From Bacteroidales bacterium GP4 (GTDB lineage: Bacteria; Bacteroidota; Bacteroidia; Bacteroidales; Muribaculaceae), in assembly GCA_001701065.1 (NCBI GenBank), contig DAAL01000140.1, positions 1-17,905 of the forward strand: a DNA stretch of 17,905 nucleotides, read 5' to 3'. Position 1 is the first letter of the stretch. The number at the start of each line of letters is the position of its first letter. The position numbers and the translations under genes were made by a program. The notes under the pieces are model-generated. The model searched no databases, was not told the DNA's origin, and saw nothing but the letters and a program-made list of their open reading frames with translations. Below are positions 7,838-14,832 of the stretch, piece by piece.

Positions 7838-9346
7838 TTACCGGATGGCGACTTTGCGTGAGATGCCGTCGGCGTTGCGCACTATGTAAATTCCTGCGGG
7901 CAATTCCGGACGTTCATTCCACAATCCCGTGTAAACCACGACACCGCCCAACGTGTACACCGTCACCGGTCCTTCATCCTGAGCCACATCCTCAATACCC
8001 GACAATGCTCCACCCTCAATTTTAGAGAACAGCTTCCACACATCTGCCTCCTTATACGCATCTACGCTTCCGTCAGGCACCCTCAACGTCGCTTGTTCAT
8101 ATACTTTAGTATCGAATACATTTTTGTTGATTATCTGTGGTTCCGTACTTTTATTCGTAATCAAAGTCAGCCTTGAACATCCATTAAAAGAAACGTCTCC
8201 GATAGAGATAACTGATGACGGAAAAGTAATGGAGGTCAATAATTCGCAATTGGCAAAACCTCCCACATCAATAAAAGAAAGCGATTCTGGCAGATTGACA
8301 CATGCCAAAGCATGGCACGAACTAAATGCCCCATATCCGATAGTGGTAATAGATTCCGGTAAGGTCAATGACAGCAATGACGAACACCCAGTGAAAGTAT
8401 AATCTTCAATAGTGCTAAGTTCACATGTTTCCGGGAAAGTAATAGAAGTCAAGGATGAGCACTCATAGAAAGAATAATCTTCAATTGTATTAATCTTACA
8501 TATTTTAGGAAAGGCGACCGAAGTCAATGATGAACACCCGAAGAAAGCCGACCTTCGGATAGAAGCGAGAGACTCAGGGAAAGTAATTGATTGCAGAGAT
8601 GAGCATCCGTAGAAAGCATTCTCTCCGATAATGGAAAGCGATTCCGGGAAGGTAACAGAACACAAAGATGAGCATTCATAGAAAGCATAATCTCCGATGG
8701 CAGTAAGTTTACCCGTTTTAGGCAAAGATACAGAAGTTAAGGACGAGCACTCACAAAATGCACCATACTCTATAGAAGTGAGGGATTCCGGCAAAGTGAC
8801 AGATTTCAAGATGGGGCATGAGCTAAAAGCTGACATTCCGATGGTAGTAAGGGATTCCGGGATGGTGACTGAAATCAAGGATAAACAATCAGAGAATGCC
8901 AAACTTCCGATGGTGGTGATTTTACATTTTTCGGGAAAAGTAACAGAGGTCAAAGCTGAACATTCATAAAAAGCCCAGTCCCCTATAGTAGTAAGAGTTT
9001 TTGGAAAGGTGACTGATGACAGTGCTTTGCACGAACTAAATGCCAATGATCCTATAGAAGTAAGGGATTCCGGGAGGATAACTGAATTTAAGGACGGACA
9101 CTCACAGAAAGCATAATCTCCTATGGTAGTAATGATATGCGTAATCTCATTAAACGATACCGAAGATGGAATAACAATATCACCTTCATACTTAATATTA
9201 GAATCTCCAGAATTGGTGACCTCTGCTGTGCAGTCGTTCTCGGATAGGATGTTATAGTAGATACCGTCAACCTCAAAGTCGTAGGCGTGGGTGAGGTTGG
9301 AGAAGCCGATAATGGCTGCACACAGTAGAGATAAAAACTTTTTCAT
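7838..9346 (-). CDS. Secreted BspA-type leucine-rich repeat protein with T9SS-like C-terminal signal
   Basis: This 502-residue protein starts with a signal peptide (MKKFLSLLCAAIIGFSNLTHA). It continues with about 14 LRR_5 repeats of roughly 23 residues, pattern TIGxxAFxxCxSLxSVxFPESL, between about residues 65 and 400. After a short linker it ends in a beta-rich tail of about 45 residues (VTVYTLGGVVVYTG ... LPAGIYIVR), typical of type IX secretion sorting domains. A surface or secreted adhesin-like or carbohydrate-related role is likely; no ligand can be named. The frame is open upstream to 9598, but MKKF at 9346 is the natural start because a signal peptide begins there and the upstream stretch looks like structured non-coding leader. 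The repeats are also similar at DNA level, which favours recombination between them. Confidence 0.9.
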   Translation of the reverse strand: MKKFLSLLCAAIIGFSNLTHAYDFEVDGIYYNILSENDCTAEVTNSGDSNIKYEGDIVIPSSVSFNEITHIITTIGDYAFCECPSLNSVILPESLTSIGSLAFSSCKALSSVTFPKTLTTIGDWAFYECSALTSVTFPEKCKITTIGSLAFSDCLSLISVTIPESLTTIGMSAFSSCPILKSVTLPESLTSIEYGAFCECSSLTSVSLPKTGKLTAIGDYAFYECSSLCSVTFPESLSIIGENAFYGCSSLQSITFPESLASIRRSAFFGCSSLTSVAFPKICKINTIEDYSFYECSSLTSITFPETCELSTIEDYTFTGCSSLLSLTLPESITTIGYGAFSSCHALACVNLPESLSFIDVGGFANCELLTSITFPSSVISIGDVSFNGCSRLTLITNKSTEPQIINKNVFDTKVYEQATLRVPDGSVDAYKEADVWKLFSKIEGGALSGIEDVAQDEGPVTVYTLGGVVVYTGLWNERPELPAGIYIVRNADGISRKVAIR

Positions 9347-9599
9347 GTGATAAATCGGTTGCCTCCGGACTCTCCTCTTTGGCTTTAAAAACGGTAAAAA
9401 AGAATAGCGTGAGAATCTGTACCTTGTTGCCCGTCCCACGTTCTGAGGCTCTGGAATGCCCATTGGAGTAAAACGAGCAAACGCAGAAGCCTCACGCTGA
9501 TATAGTATGTGTAGACCGCCGACATTTTCCATTCCGACAGCCTGATGGACACACCTATCCATGAAAACATCCACCGTTTGCAACGTTCTTGACTCCAAT
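9347..9599 (-). ncRNA. Candidate structured leader RNA upstream of the LRR gene
   Basis: The 250 bases before the LRR start are open in frame but show strong self-complementarity in the minus-strand sense. ATTGGAGT (9599-9592), AGAACG and GCAAACG near the 5' end face CGTTTGC, CGTTTT and ACTCCAAT (ending near 9462) in the right order, with only small internal loops. This gives an interrupted helix of about 21 pairs. Further complementary pairs are GGAATG/CATTCC, TGAGGCT/AGCCTCA and GCGTGAG/CTCACGC. Some of these cross one another, so alternative folds or a pseudoknot are possible. I cannot assign it to a named RNA family. It could regulate the LRR gene or be a repeated non-coding element placed before such genes. 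Confidence 0.45.
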
Positions 9600-9613
9600 T
9601 GAAATTTTCCAGG

Positions 9614-9628
9614 TTTCTATGATAGAAA
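9614..9628. repeat. 15-bp palindrome in the LRR-integrase intergenic gap
   Basis: TTTCTAT-G-ATAGAAA is a perfect 7+1+7 palindrome in the gap between the divergent LRR leader and integrase promoter, and might be an operator. The rest of 9629-9799 shows only a 5-bp GTACA/TGTAC pair near 9731-9745, and no gene or tRNA that I can see. Confidence 0.35.
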
Positions 9629-9799
9629 AACGCGAATAAGTCAAATGAGCTAATTGTGCTTGTTATCAGTGCAATGGCCGTTATCGATATTGCGGTGATT
9701 TTCCTGCTTTTGACCCGATTTTCTCAAAAAGTACACCTTTTGTACCCTTGATTATGGACTGTAGGAAGAGAGAAAATGTTAAGGTCTGTAAACGGCGAT

Positions 9800-9830
9800 T
9801 TTCAGATTATTATACCTCGGATTATCTTTG
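9800..9830 (+). promoter_or_regulatory. Promoter of the integrase gene
   Basis: A TATCTTTG -7 box (9823-9830) matches TAnnTTTG, with TTTC at 9800-9803 as a weak -33 element 19 bp upstream. Transcription would start around 9835, about 10 nt before the ATG at 9847. This argues against the in-frame upstream starts at 9748 and 9754. Confidence 0.6.
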
Positions 9831-9846
9831 CGCAAATTATAATTGT

Positions 9847-11094
9847 ATGGCAAAAATAGAAAATCGCAAGAAGCAGAATCCCAAACTCCGGCAATCGGAA
9901 TTGAGCGACGGACGTGCCAGCCTCTACCTTGAATATTATCTCGGCAGGACTGAATCGCCCGTGCTTGACGAGGATGGGAATCAGGTATTTTACACCGAGG
10001 GAGCGATGGCGGGTAAACCGAAATATCAAATCAAACACTCCCGCAAGAAAGAGAACCTCAACCTGTATATCTGGCTTCATCCCCGCAATCAGCAGGAGCG
10101 TATGCAGAACAAGAATACGCTTGCCCTTGCTGAAAAGATACGTTTTGAACGCGAGCAATCTTTTCTGGAGGATAGGGAGGGCTATCGTATCCGAAAAGAC
10201 ATGGACGAGGATTTTCTTGAGTTCTGCAAGGAGTTCATCAAATCTCCGACTCTCACCAAATACACCCGCATAACGCTCGGGCACGGACTCCAAAAGTTCA
10301 AGAACTTTCTTGCCGATACACCGAGATATTCTCTCTACAAGAATAATCTCAAGATGACACAGCTGACAGTCGACATGGTAGCTGCCTATGTTGAGTATCT
10401 GAAAGAGAACGGAACAGGCGACGGTCCGAAAATATATTTCCGAATGTTCAAGCGTATGGTTACTGCGGCTGTTGACAAAGACCTAATCAAGAAAAATCCG
10501 TGCCGAGGCTTCGTGTTGAAGAACGACAACATGACGCTGCAAAAGGAGATTCTTCTACCGGAGGAAATACAGCAGCTTGTTGCGACACATTTTGAAGGCG
10601 AGAGGCCGGAAATTCACCGTGCGTTCATCTTCGCTCTTTATACCGGTGTGCGATGGTGCGACACGAGCCAGCTCATCTATCGCAATGTGGATTACACAAC
10701 CCAAACATTGCGTTTCCAGCAGCAAAAGACAAAAGACCACAGCAGCCGGAGCTGGGTAATCGTTCCATTGAACGACACCCTTATCCGTCTGATCGGTGAG
10801 CCGGATAACGACAACTATGATGACCGGATATTCAAAGTTCCGCATTACAACATCTGCAACCTGTATCTGCGTAAATGGGTAAAGGCGGCAGGCATTAAGA
10901 AGAAAATCACATGGCATTGCGCCCGGCACAGCTTCGCGGTGAACGTCCTTACCAAAGGAGCGAATATAAAAACGGTGTCGAGCCTCCTCGGACACACCTC
11001 CATAAAGATGACGGAGCGATACCTCCACGTCGTTGACAGTCTGAAACAGGACGCTATCAACTCCCTCGGTGAAATCAATTATGCACCGATGTAA
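9847..11094 (+). CDS. Tyrosine recombinase / integrase of a Bacteroidetes integrative element
   Basis: This 415-residue site-specific recombinase has an N-terminal arm-binding region (about 1-110), a SAM-like core-binding domain (about 120-225) and a C-terminal catalytic domain. Catalytic residues are visible: R269 in TGVRWCD, a lysine at 294 or 296 (QQQKTKD), H357-C-A-R360-H in WHCARHSFA, H383 in LLGHTS, and the nucleophile Y392 in MTERYLHV. It should catalyse integration and excision of a mobile or genomic island. The ATG at 9847 is preferred because the -7 box lies at 9823-9830. No recombination directionality factor, relaxase or transfer gene is visible nearby. The gene is convergent with the restriction/HEPN gene set, which fits an island end. 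Confidence 0.93.
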   Translation: MAKIENRKKQNPKLRQSELSDGRASLYLEYYLGRTESPVLDEDGNQVFYTEGAMAGKPKYQIKHSRKKENLNLYIWLHPRNQQERMQNKNTLALAEKIRFEREQSFLEDREGYRIRKDMDEDFLEFCKEFIKSPTLTKYTRITLGHGLQKFKNFLADTPRYSLYKNNLKMTQLTVDMVAAYVEYLKENGTGDGPKIYFRMFKRMVTAAVDKDLIKKNPCRGFVLKNDNMTLQKEILLPEEIQQLVATHFEGERPEIHRAFIFALYTGVRWCDTSQLIYRNVDYTTQTLRFQQQKTKDHSSRSWVIVPLNDTLIRLIGEPDNDNYDDRIFKVPHYNICNLYLRKWVKAAGIKKKITWHCARHSFAVNVLTKGANIKTVSSLLGHTSIKMTERYLHVVDSLKQDAINSLGEINYAPM

Positions 11095-11105
11095 CCGTTA
11101 TACCG

Positions 11106-11141
11106 AAGCCGATAAGTCCGATGTGATTTGTCGGCTTTTTT
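11106..11141 (+). terminator. Rho-independent terminator after the integrase
   Basis: AAGCCGATAA (11106-11115) pairs with TTGTCGGCTT (11128-11137), a 10-bp stem with one G-U and a 12-nt loop. It is followed by a T-run (TTTT then CTTTT), and begins 12 bases after the integrase stop. Confidence 0.85.
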
Positions 11142-11160
11142 CTTTTCGCCGCCAATCATA

Positions 11161-11253
11161 ATGAAAACAAAAAGGGAAAAATCGGAGTGTGAAATCGGCA
11201 ACGGGGATTACGACTTTGGAGTAAGGCCAACCAACATACTGCAAGGGTTTTGA
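11161..11253 (+). CDS. Possible 30-residue ORF after the integrase terminator
   Basis: A short frame starts at ATG 11161 (MKTKREKSECEIGNG...) and ends at a TGA inside the left arm of the 11239-11295 inverted repeat. It lies past the integrase terminator and has no obvious ribosome binding site. I do not recognise it; its polar, charged start is the only point in favour of it being real. Confidence 0.2.
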   Translation: MKTKREKSECEIGNGDYDFGVRPTNILQGF

Positions 11254-11295
11254 GCTGCAAAATCAATTTCATGCAGCTCAAAACATACCTTGCAG
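11239..11295. repeat. Large two-part inverted repeat
   Basis: The inner arms TTTTGAGCTGCA (11248-11259) and TGCAGCTCAAAA (11272-11283) are perfect over 12 bp around a 12-nt loop. The outer arms CTGCAAGG (11239-11246) and CCTTGCAG (11288-11295) add 8 perfect bp after a 1/4-nt bulge. No T-tract follows, so a terminator is unlikely. A recombination site, a replication or transfer site, or a structured transcript are open options. Confidence 0.7.
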
Positions 11296-11348
11296 AATCC
11301 CGACGGATTCCGTTCGACCTACAGAATCAGAAGGCTTGATAGCACCAA

Positions 11349-11385
11349 ATTACAATAGGTTACATACAGAAAAGGCTATTGTAAT
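11349..11385. repeat. 10-bp inverted repeat
   Basis: ATTACAATAG (11349-11358) and CTATTGTAAT (11376-11385) are perfect inverted copies 17 nt apart, between the larger inverted repeat and the tandem array. No gene is nearby to regulate. Together with its neighbours it suggests a site for protein binding or recombination at this end of the island. Confidence 0.5.
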
Positions 11386-11581
11386 CGGGATAGCGACGGT
11401 TTCAATTATTTGCACATCAATATTGACAAAATTCAACTTCTTGCAATGAGGAAGAATAAGATTGGACTCAAGATAGTTGATATATCAACACGCGATACAT
11501 AATGCTGTCGATATTGTAATTTGGCTAACGCATATTACTACAGATAGTTACTCGTTGAAGTCTTGATTGCAAGTATGCTGT

Positions 11582-11765
11582 TAGTACGTATTGACGTATG
11601 AACGTACTGACGTATTGATGTATGAACGTACTGACGTATTGATGTATGAACGTACTGACGTATGAACATCTGAACGTATGAATGTACATACGTATGAATG
11701 TACATACGTATGAGCAGATGACTGAATTAACTTATGAGCAGATGGATGTCAAGCCTTATGTATGA
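11582..11765 (+). repeat. Tandem array built on an 8-bp period (24- and 16-bp units)
   Basis: Every unit starts with ATGA. Two 24-bp units (11598-11621 and 11622-11645) are identical. They are followed by 16-bp units at 11646, 11662, 11678 and 11694, the last two identical, and then two diverged 24-bp units beginning ATGAGCAGATG at 11710 and 11734. All steps are multiples of 8. Many sub-blocks are small palindromes such as ATGTACAT and CATACGTATG. It is not part of a convincing gene: plus frames soon stop, and minus frames are open inside the array but stop just outside it. It may be an iteron-like site or a fossil of a repeat linker. Confidence 0.75.
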
Positions 11766-11834
11766 ATGACAGGAAGAATTGCCGTTTGAATGTCTTACAG
11801 CTTTGTCAGTCATATGATTGGCCGTCTGACTTTC

Positions 11835-11900
11835 CATCCGACCGAAATTTCGGTCGGATGCGATAAAAACGGTCGGATTACGGCGGTTTTCGGTCGGATG
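11835..11900. repeat. 26-bp perfect palindrome plus two more half-sites
   Basis: 11835-11847 (CATCCGACCGAAA) and 11848-11860 (TTTCGGTCGGATG) form a perfect palindrome with no spacer. CGGTCGGAT recurs at 11870-11878, and TTTTCGGTCGGATG at 11887-11900. The cluster of four half-sites lies just downstream of the stop of the minus-strand AlbA_2 gene. It could be a protein-binding cluster or act as a transcript end, though no U-tract follows. Confidence 0.7.
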
Positions 11901-11908
11901 AACTTCAA

Positions 11909-13441
11909 CTATTTCTTTGGGAAGTTCTTTGGTTTCTCTGGGATTTTCTTATTCTTCCATTCCTTTGCAGCTTCTGTTAAGCGGTATTTCTGCTTGGGAT
12001 GTTTTGGCTGTTCGGGATACAGTCGCTCAATAGCACCTTCCTCCAATGCCGGTTTAAGATAGTTCTTTCTGAAGTATCTTATATCCTTTAATTCGCATAG
12101 TTCGGCAAGTTGCCATACTGTCATAAAATCATCAGTGGCTTTCTCTATCAACGTCTTAACTGGTAGAGAACTGGTAGAGAACTGGTGGGGTACTGGTATA
12201 GAACTGGTAGAGTGCTGGTTTGGAACTGGTTGGGTATTCGCGCCTTGTTCAGGGAATGTTTTGCCGGGTCGTTTGAAAGTGACGATTACAAAGCCTCCGT
12301 CCCAACGCCATGTGGGATCCTCTACGCCTTGTTCGCGGCAGGCATCCATTATACGCTTGGCTCCGGAACCCCAGCTTTCCAGATAGGTTGATTTATACAG
12401 AGCTTCGGCAATCTTTAGATTGTAGGGATATTACTCATGCGGCTCCTTGATGGATTCGGGTGAGATTTGAGGAGGGAATATGCCGGGGTTGGCAATCTCT
12501 ATGCGGTCATCGTAGATTGCGATACTTCCTGTCAGATTATGCTTCTCCCATTGACGATGGCACAGACTATTGATCAATGCCTCGCGTAAAGCGTGATATG
12601 GCACTTCAAGGCGTTCTTCGCGCTGAAGGCTGTGGTTTGTAATCTTCCCGCTGAGATTGAGGTGCTTGAAGAAGAAAGCCATACCTGCGTCAAGCAGGTC
12701 GAAGAAGTTGCCCTCTGCACGTTGGTTGTCGATAAACTCATTCTTATCCGTACCCAAGAACCGGGCCATCCGAAGCCGAAACTGCGGATATTCATCAATA
12801 TTGTTGGAGAAAAGCATCACCGCTCCATTGGTCGGATTGCCGTTTTTCAGCAGACTCCATTTCGCCAACGTGTCGCCGATCGGCGCACTCATTGCGCTTG
12901 CAGGGATCCTGCCACCCTCAACGCCAAGTCGTATGCACCCTCTGATATGTTTCTCGTTCAAGTCGGCAAGCGTAACACCATCTGCCATCTGACGCTCCCA
13001 CGCATACATCTGAGGCTGATGCGCACGGATTCGTTCATCGTACATCTCGTGCGGCATTACCTTAGTTGTGCTTTCGACTTTATAATACGGGCACCCGTGG
13101 AAGGTATGCGGGCGTTCTCCCCATACCCACCCATCAAAGTGCATGGCAATCACTTTATTATTCGGGCGGTCAGGCACATCAACATAATGAATCTTCACAT
13201 CGACAGCGGGTTCTAATCCGGTGATAGCTTTGGCTATCTCTTGCTGTGTTGAGTCCGTAACTTCCTGCCCTAATATTTTAAGCGACTTTGGCGCAATGCC
13301 GAAAATCAGCCAACCACCATCGGTGTTCAGAAACGCACATGCCGAGTGCATACCGTCTTTCAGTTCGCCGGTAGTCTTCTTCAGCTCCAGAGTCCGCGAC
13401 TCGTCCGCTGCAATCAGAGCCTTTATATCGTCAATAGTCAT
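11909..13441 (-). pseudogene. AlbA_2 / HATPase_c_4 / Fic-like C-terminal protein interrupted by one in-frame TAA
   Basis: One reading frame runs for 510 residues except for a TAA at codon 337 (12433-12431). The N-terminus is a Schlafen-type AlbA_2 putative nucleic-acid-binding domain (about 5-130; LELKKTTGELKDGM, LNTDGGWLIFGIAP). An ATPase domain of the RecG-like HATPase_c_4 type follows (EALINSLCHRQW at 287-298, IEIANPGIF at 314-322). The stop falls inside this domain at IKEPHE-stop-YPYN, where family members commonly have HES/HxS, so TCA to TAA is a likely one-base change. After the stop the frame continues through YLESWGSGAKRIMDACREQG, a repeat linker, and a winged-helix Fic-like C-terminal domain (LKDIRYFRKNYLKPALEEGA). 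Known members are putative transcriptional regulators often found near defence genes. It could be a true pseudogene, a 336-residue truncated product, two separate products, or a sequencing error. A TTG at 13447 aligns with the ATG of the second copy and is an alternative start. Confidence 0.8.
12158..12234 (-). repeat. Seven tandem 11-bp repeats inside the AlbA_2 gene
   Basis: Seven consecutive 11-mers, in plus sense AACTGGTAGAG and variants (units begin at 12158, 12169, 12180, 12191, 12202, 12213 and 12224), encode the interdomain linker. Three units make 33 bp, so the protein shows an 11-residue repeat (NQHSTSSIPVP, then HQFSTSSLPVK). Because 11 is not a multiple of 3, gain or loss of one or two units would shift the frame of the C-terminal domain. 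Confidence 0.85.
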
Positions 13442-13466
13442 TCTCAATACACTTAATAATGTTTGA

Positions 13467-13474
13467 CAAAATTA
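13467..13474 (-). promoter_or_regulatory. -7 box for the AlbA_2 gene
   Basis: TAATTTTG on the minus strand fits TAnnTTTG and overlaps the stop codon of the HEPN gene. A TTTC about 21 bp upstream could serve as -33. The same TAATTTTG precedes the second AlbA_2 copy (14832-14825), so promoter and N-terminus appear to have been duplicated together. Confidence 0.5.
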
Positions 13475-14425
13475 GTTCATTAGTTTCCTAAGAAAGAAAT
13501 CTTCAAAATCTTTGTCATTGAGACTGAATGGCACTTCGAGCTTAAGTGCTTTGCGAAGATAATCATCAATATTTGTTGAGCATCGTTGAATTAATGTTTC
13601 GTCTTTCTTTATTAAAGCTCCATGTGCCACTTTTGAACGAGTATCATACCCTAATTTGATGTTCGAGTATATATCAACTCGTTCTTCAGTATTGTTGCCC
13701 AATAGGGAGGCCATCCGCTCCGCGACACGATGACTTAATTCTGTTTCTGAATTTGCCACGAGAGCCTCGGCTGCAGAACAATACAGCAAAAGTTTCATGG
13801 GTATGCTTGCTTGTCCCCTCGCTAATGCAATATAAACTGAAGCTAATGCTTTTCTAGAAAGACCAGATTTTTTATAATGTTGTATTTGTGTCGCTGTTTT
13901 GTAATCGCCTATTTCATTGAAGCCGTTGTCTTTAATGAAAATTTCCATAATCTTTCCTTGTTCCATTAGTAGCGACGTGGGAATGCTAACAGACTCTATA
14001 GCTCCTGTGGCCTTACTATTAATAGTTGAAACTGAGGCTTTAAAGGTACATCCGTCAGATATGATTTCGTTGTATGAATATAAAAAACCGTCACGTACAT
14101 AGATAGAATTATCACATATTTCCCAAAGACTTCCTACATATGCTTGGATTTGTCTAAGGAATGCAAAACAGATAGATGTGCCGACGGCGTCAATCTTAGA
14201 TTGGTCGTATTCTTTACTAAAATCACCTTCGAGGACATAATAAGAAGGAGCATCTCGAATTTCATCGATAGAGTGAAGCCCTAAAGTGTGAAGAGATAAA
14301 TTGTTAGAGAGTATCATCTCTAAGGTGTTACTCTCATTAGACAGATATCCAGCTTGAAGTGGAATTTTAATTTCTTCATTCTCTAATTTAAGATAATGAA
14401 CGGCTGCAATAAATAGATACTTCAT
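13472..14425 (-). CDS. Apea-like HEPN domain protein, putative RNase of a defence locus
   Basis: This protein has 317 residues. The C-terminal part (about 205-300) resembles Apea-like HEPN domains. It has a helix with AAEALVANSETELSHRVAER (219-238) and LLGNNTEER (241-249), then YDTRSKVAHG (260-269), whose R263-x4-H268 is the RX4-6H signature of HEPN ribonucleases. The N-terminal 200 residues are unassigned; they contain no membrane segment that I can see and may sense a trigger. The gene is A/T-richer than the core genes of this window. It lies between two copies of the AlbA_2 N-terminus on the same strand, with no clear promoter of its own, so it may be read from the promoter at 14825-14832. 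A role as abortive-infection effector is inferred from the HEPN motif and neighbours. Confidence 0.75.
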   Translation of the reverse strand: MKYLFIAAVHYLKLENEEIKIPLQAGYLSNESNTLEMILSNNLSLHTLGLHSIDEIRDAPSYYVLEGDFSKEYDQSKIDAVGTSICFAFLRQIQAYVGSLWEICDNSIYVRDGFLYSYNEIISDGCTFKASVSTINSKATGAIESVSIPTSLLMEQGKIMEIFIKDNGFNEIGDYKTATQIQHYKKSGLSRKALASVYIALARGQASIPMKLLLYCSAAEALVANSETELSHRVAERMASLLGNNTEERVDIYSNIKLGYDTRSKVAHGALIKKDETLIQRCSTNIDDYLRKALKLEVPFSLNDKDFEDFFLRKLMN

Positions 14426-14506
14426 CTATAGTGTCGATTATTATAATGTGAGTAGTTAGGATTAAATACTTGCGATAATGAATTGTATTCTATTAAGGAT
14501 ACGATT

Positions 14507-14523
14507 GGCAACGGTGCGTTGCC
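14507..14523. terminator. Short GC-rich hairpin before the HEPN gene
   Basis: GGCAACG-GTG-CGTTGCC is a perfect 7-bp stem with a 3-nt loop, lying between the AlbA_2 remnant and the HEPN start. No T-run follows on the minus strand, so termination or attenuation is uncertain. Confidence 0.3.
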
Positions 14524-14530
14524 CTGATTG

Positions 14531-14816
14531 TTACAGATCCGTTAATGTCACATTGTCTGCCGTAATGCGCTCCCACGCATACATCTGAGACTGATGCGCC
14601 CGGATGCTCACGTTTTGTCGTTTCTGTAACCGGCTGTCCAAGAATCTTCAATCCTGTCGGCGCAACACCGAAAATCAGCCAACCGCCATCGGTGTTCAGA
14701 AACGCACACGCCGAGTGCATACCGTCTTTAAGTTCGCCGGTTGTTTTCTTCAGCTCCAGAGTCCGCGACTCGTCCGCTGCAATCAGAGCTTTTATATCGT
14801 CAATCGTCTTTTCCAT
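14531..14816 (-). pseudogene. Deleted second copy of the AlbA_2 gene N-terminus
   Basis: The first 68 codons (MEKTIDDIKALIAADESRTL...) are nearly identical to the start of the AlbA_2 gene at 13441/13447, both in protein and DNA. The sequence then jumps, out of frame, to SIRAHQSQMYAWER and on to VTLTDL followed by TAA (14533-14531). This matches residues about 137-161 of the other copy, so about 69 codons have been deleted with a frame change. The frame that starts at the ATG instead runs on to 14493 with an unrelated tail, giving at most a 107-residue protein. It is a clear pseudogene but keeps a TAATTTTG promoter box. Because the two copies are direct repeats of about 200 bp around the HEPN gene, recombination could remove or amplify that gene. 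Confidence 0.85.
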
Positions 14817-14824
14817 AATTTAGC

Positions 14825-14832
14825 CAAAATTA
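14825..14832 (-). promoter_or_regulatory. -7 box before the AlbA_2 remnant
   Basis: TAATTTTG on the minus strand matches TAnnTTTG, 8 bases before the remnant's ATG and directly after the stop of the acidic protein. It is the same octamer as at 13474-13467. With no other box found upstream of the HEPN gene, it may now serve that gene. Confidence 0.45.

Noticed and set aside
9347..9598. An 84-residue N-terminal extension of the LRR protein starting at 9598
   Set aside because: A signal peptide begins at MKKF (9346), and the upstream stretch is dominated by complementary blocks; it reads better as leader RNA.
9748..9846. Earlier integrase start at 9748 or 9754
   Set aside because: A TAnnTTTG box at 9823-9830 would lie inside the gene, and the extra residues do not look like an arm-binding domain; ATG at 9847 fits the promoter.
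11359..11503. Open plus-strand stretch ending at TAA near 11501 (includes NIDKIQLLAMRKNKIGLKI)
   Set aside because: No proper start codon until late, no recognisable domain and no ribosome binding or promoter signal; probably chance.
11790..12062. Plus-strand ORF across the CGGTCGGAT palindrome
   Set aside because: It is antisense to the C-terminal domain of the AlbA_2 gene, which has clear domain similarity on the minus strand.
14493..14530. C-terminal tail of the 107-residue frame in the AlbA_2 remnant
   Set aside because: It is read out of frame relative to the homologous gene, whose true frame ends at TAA 14533-14531.
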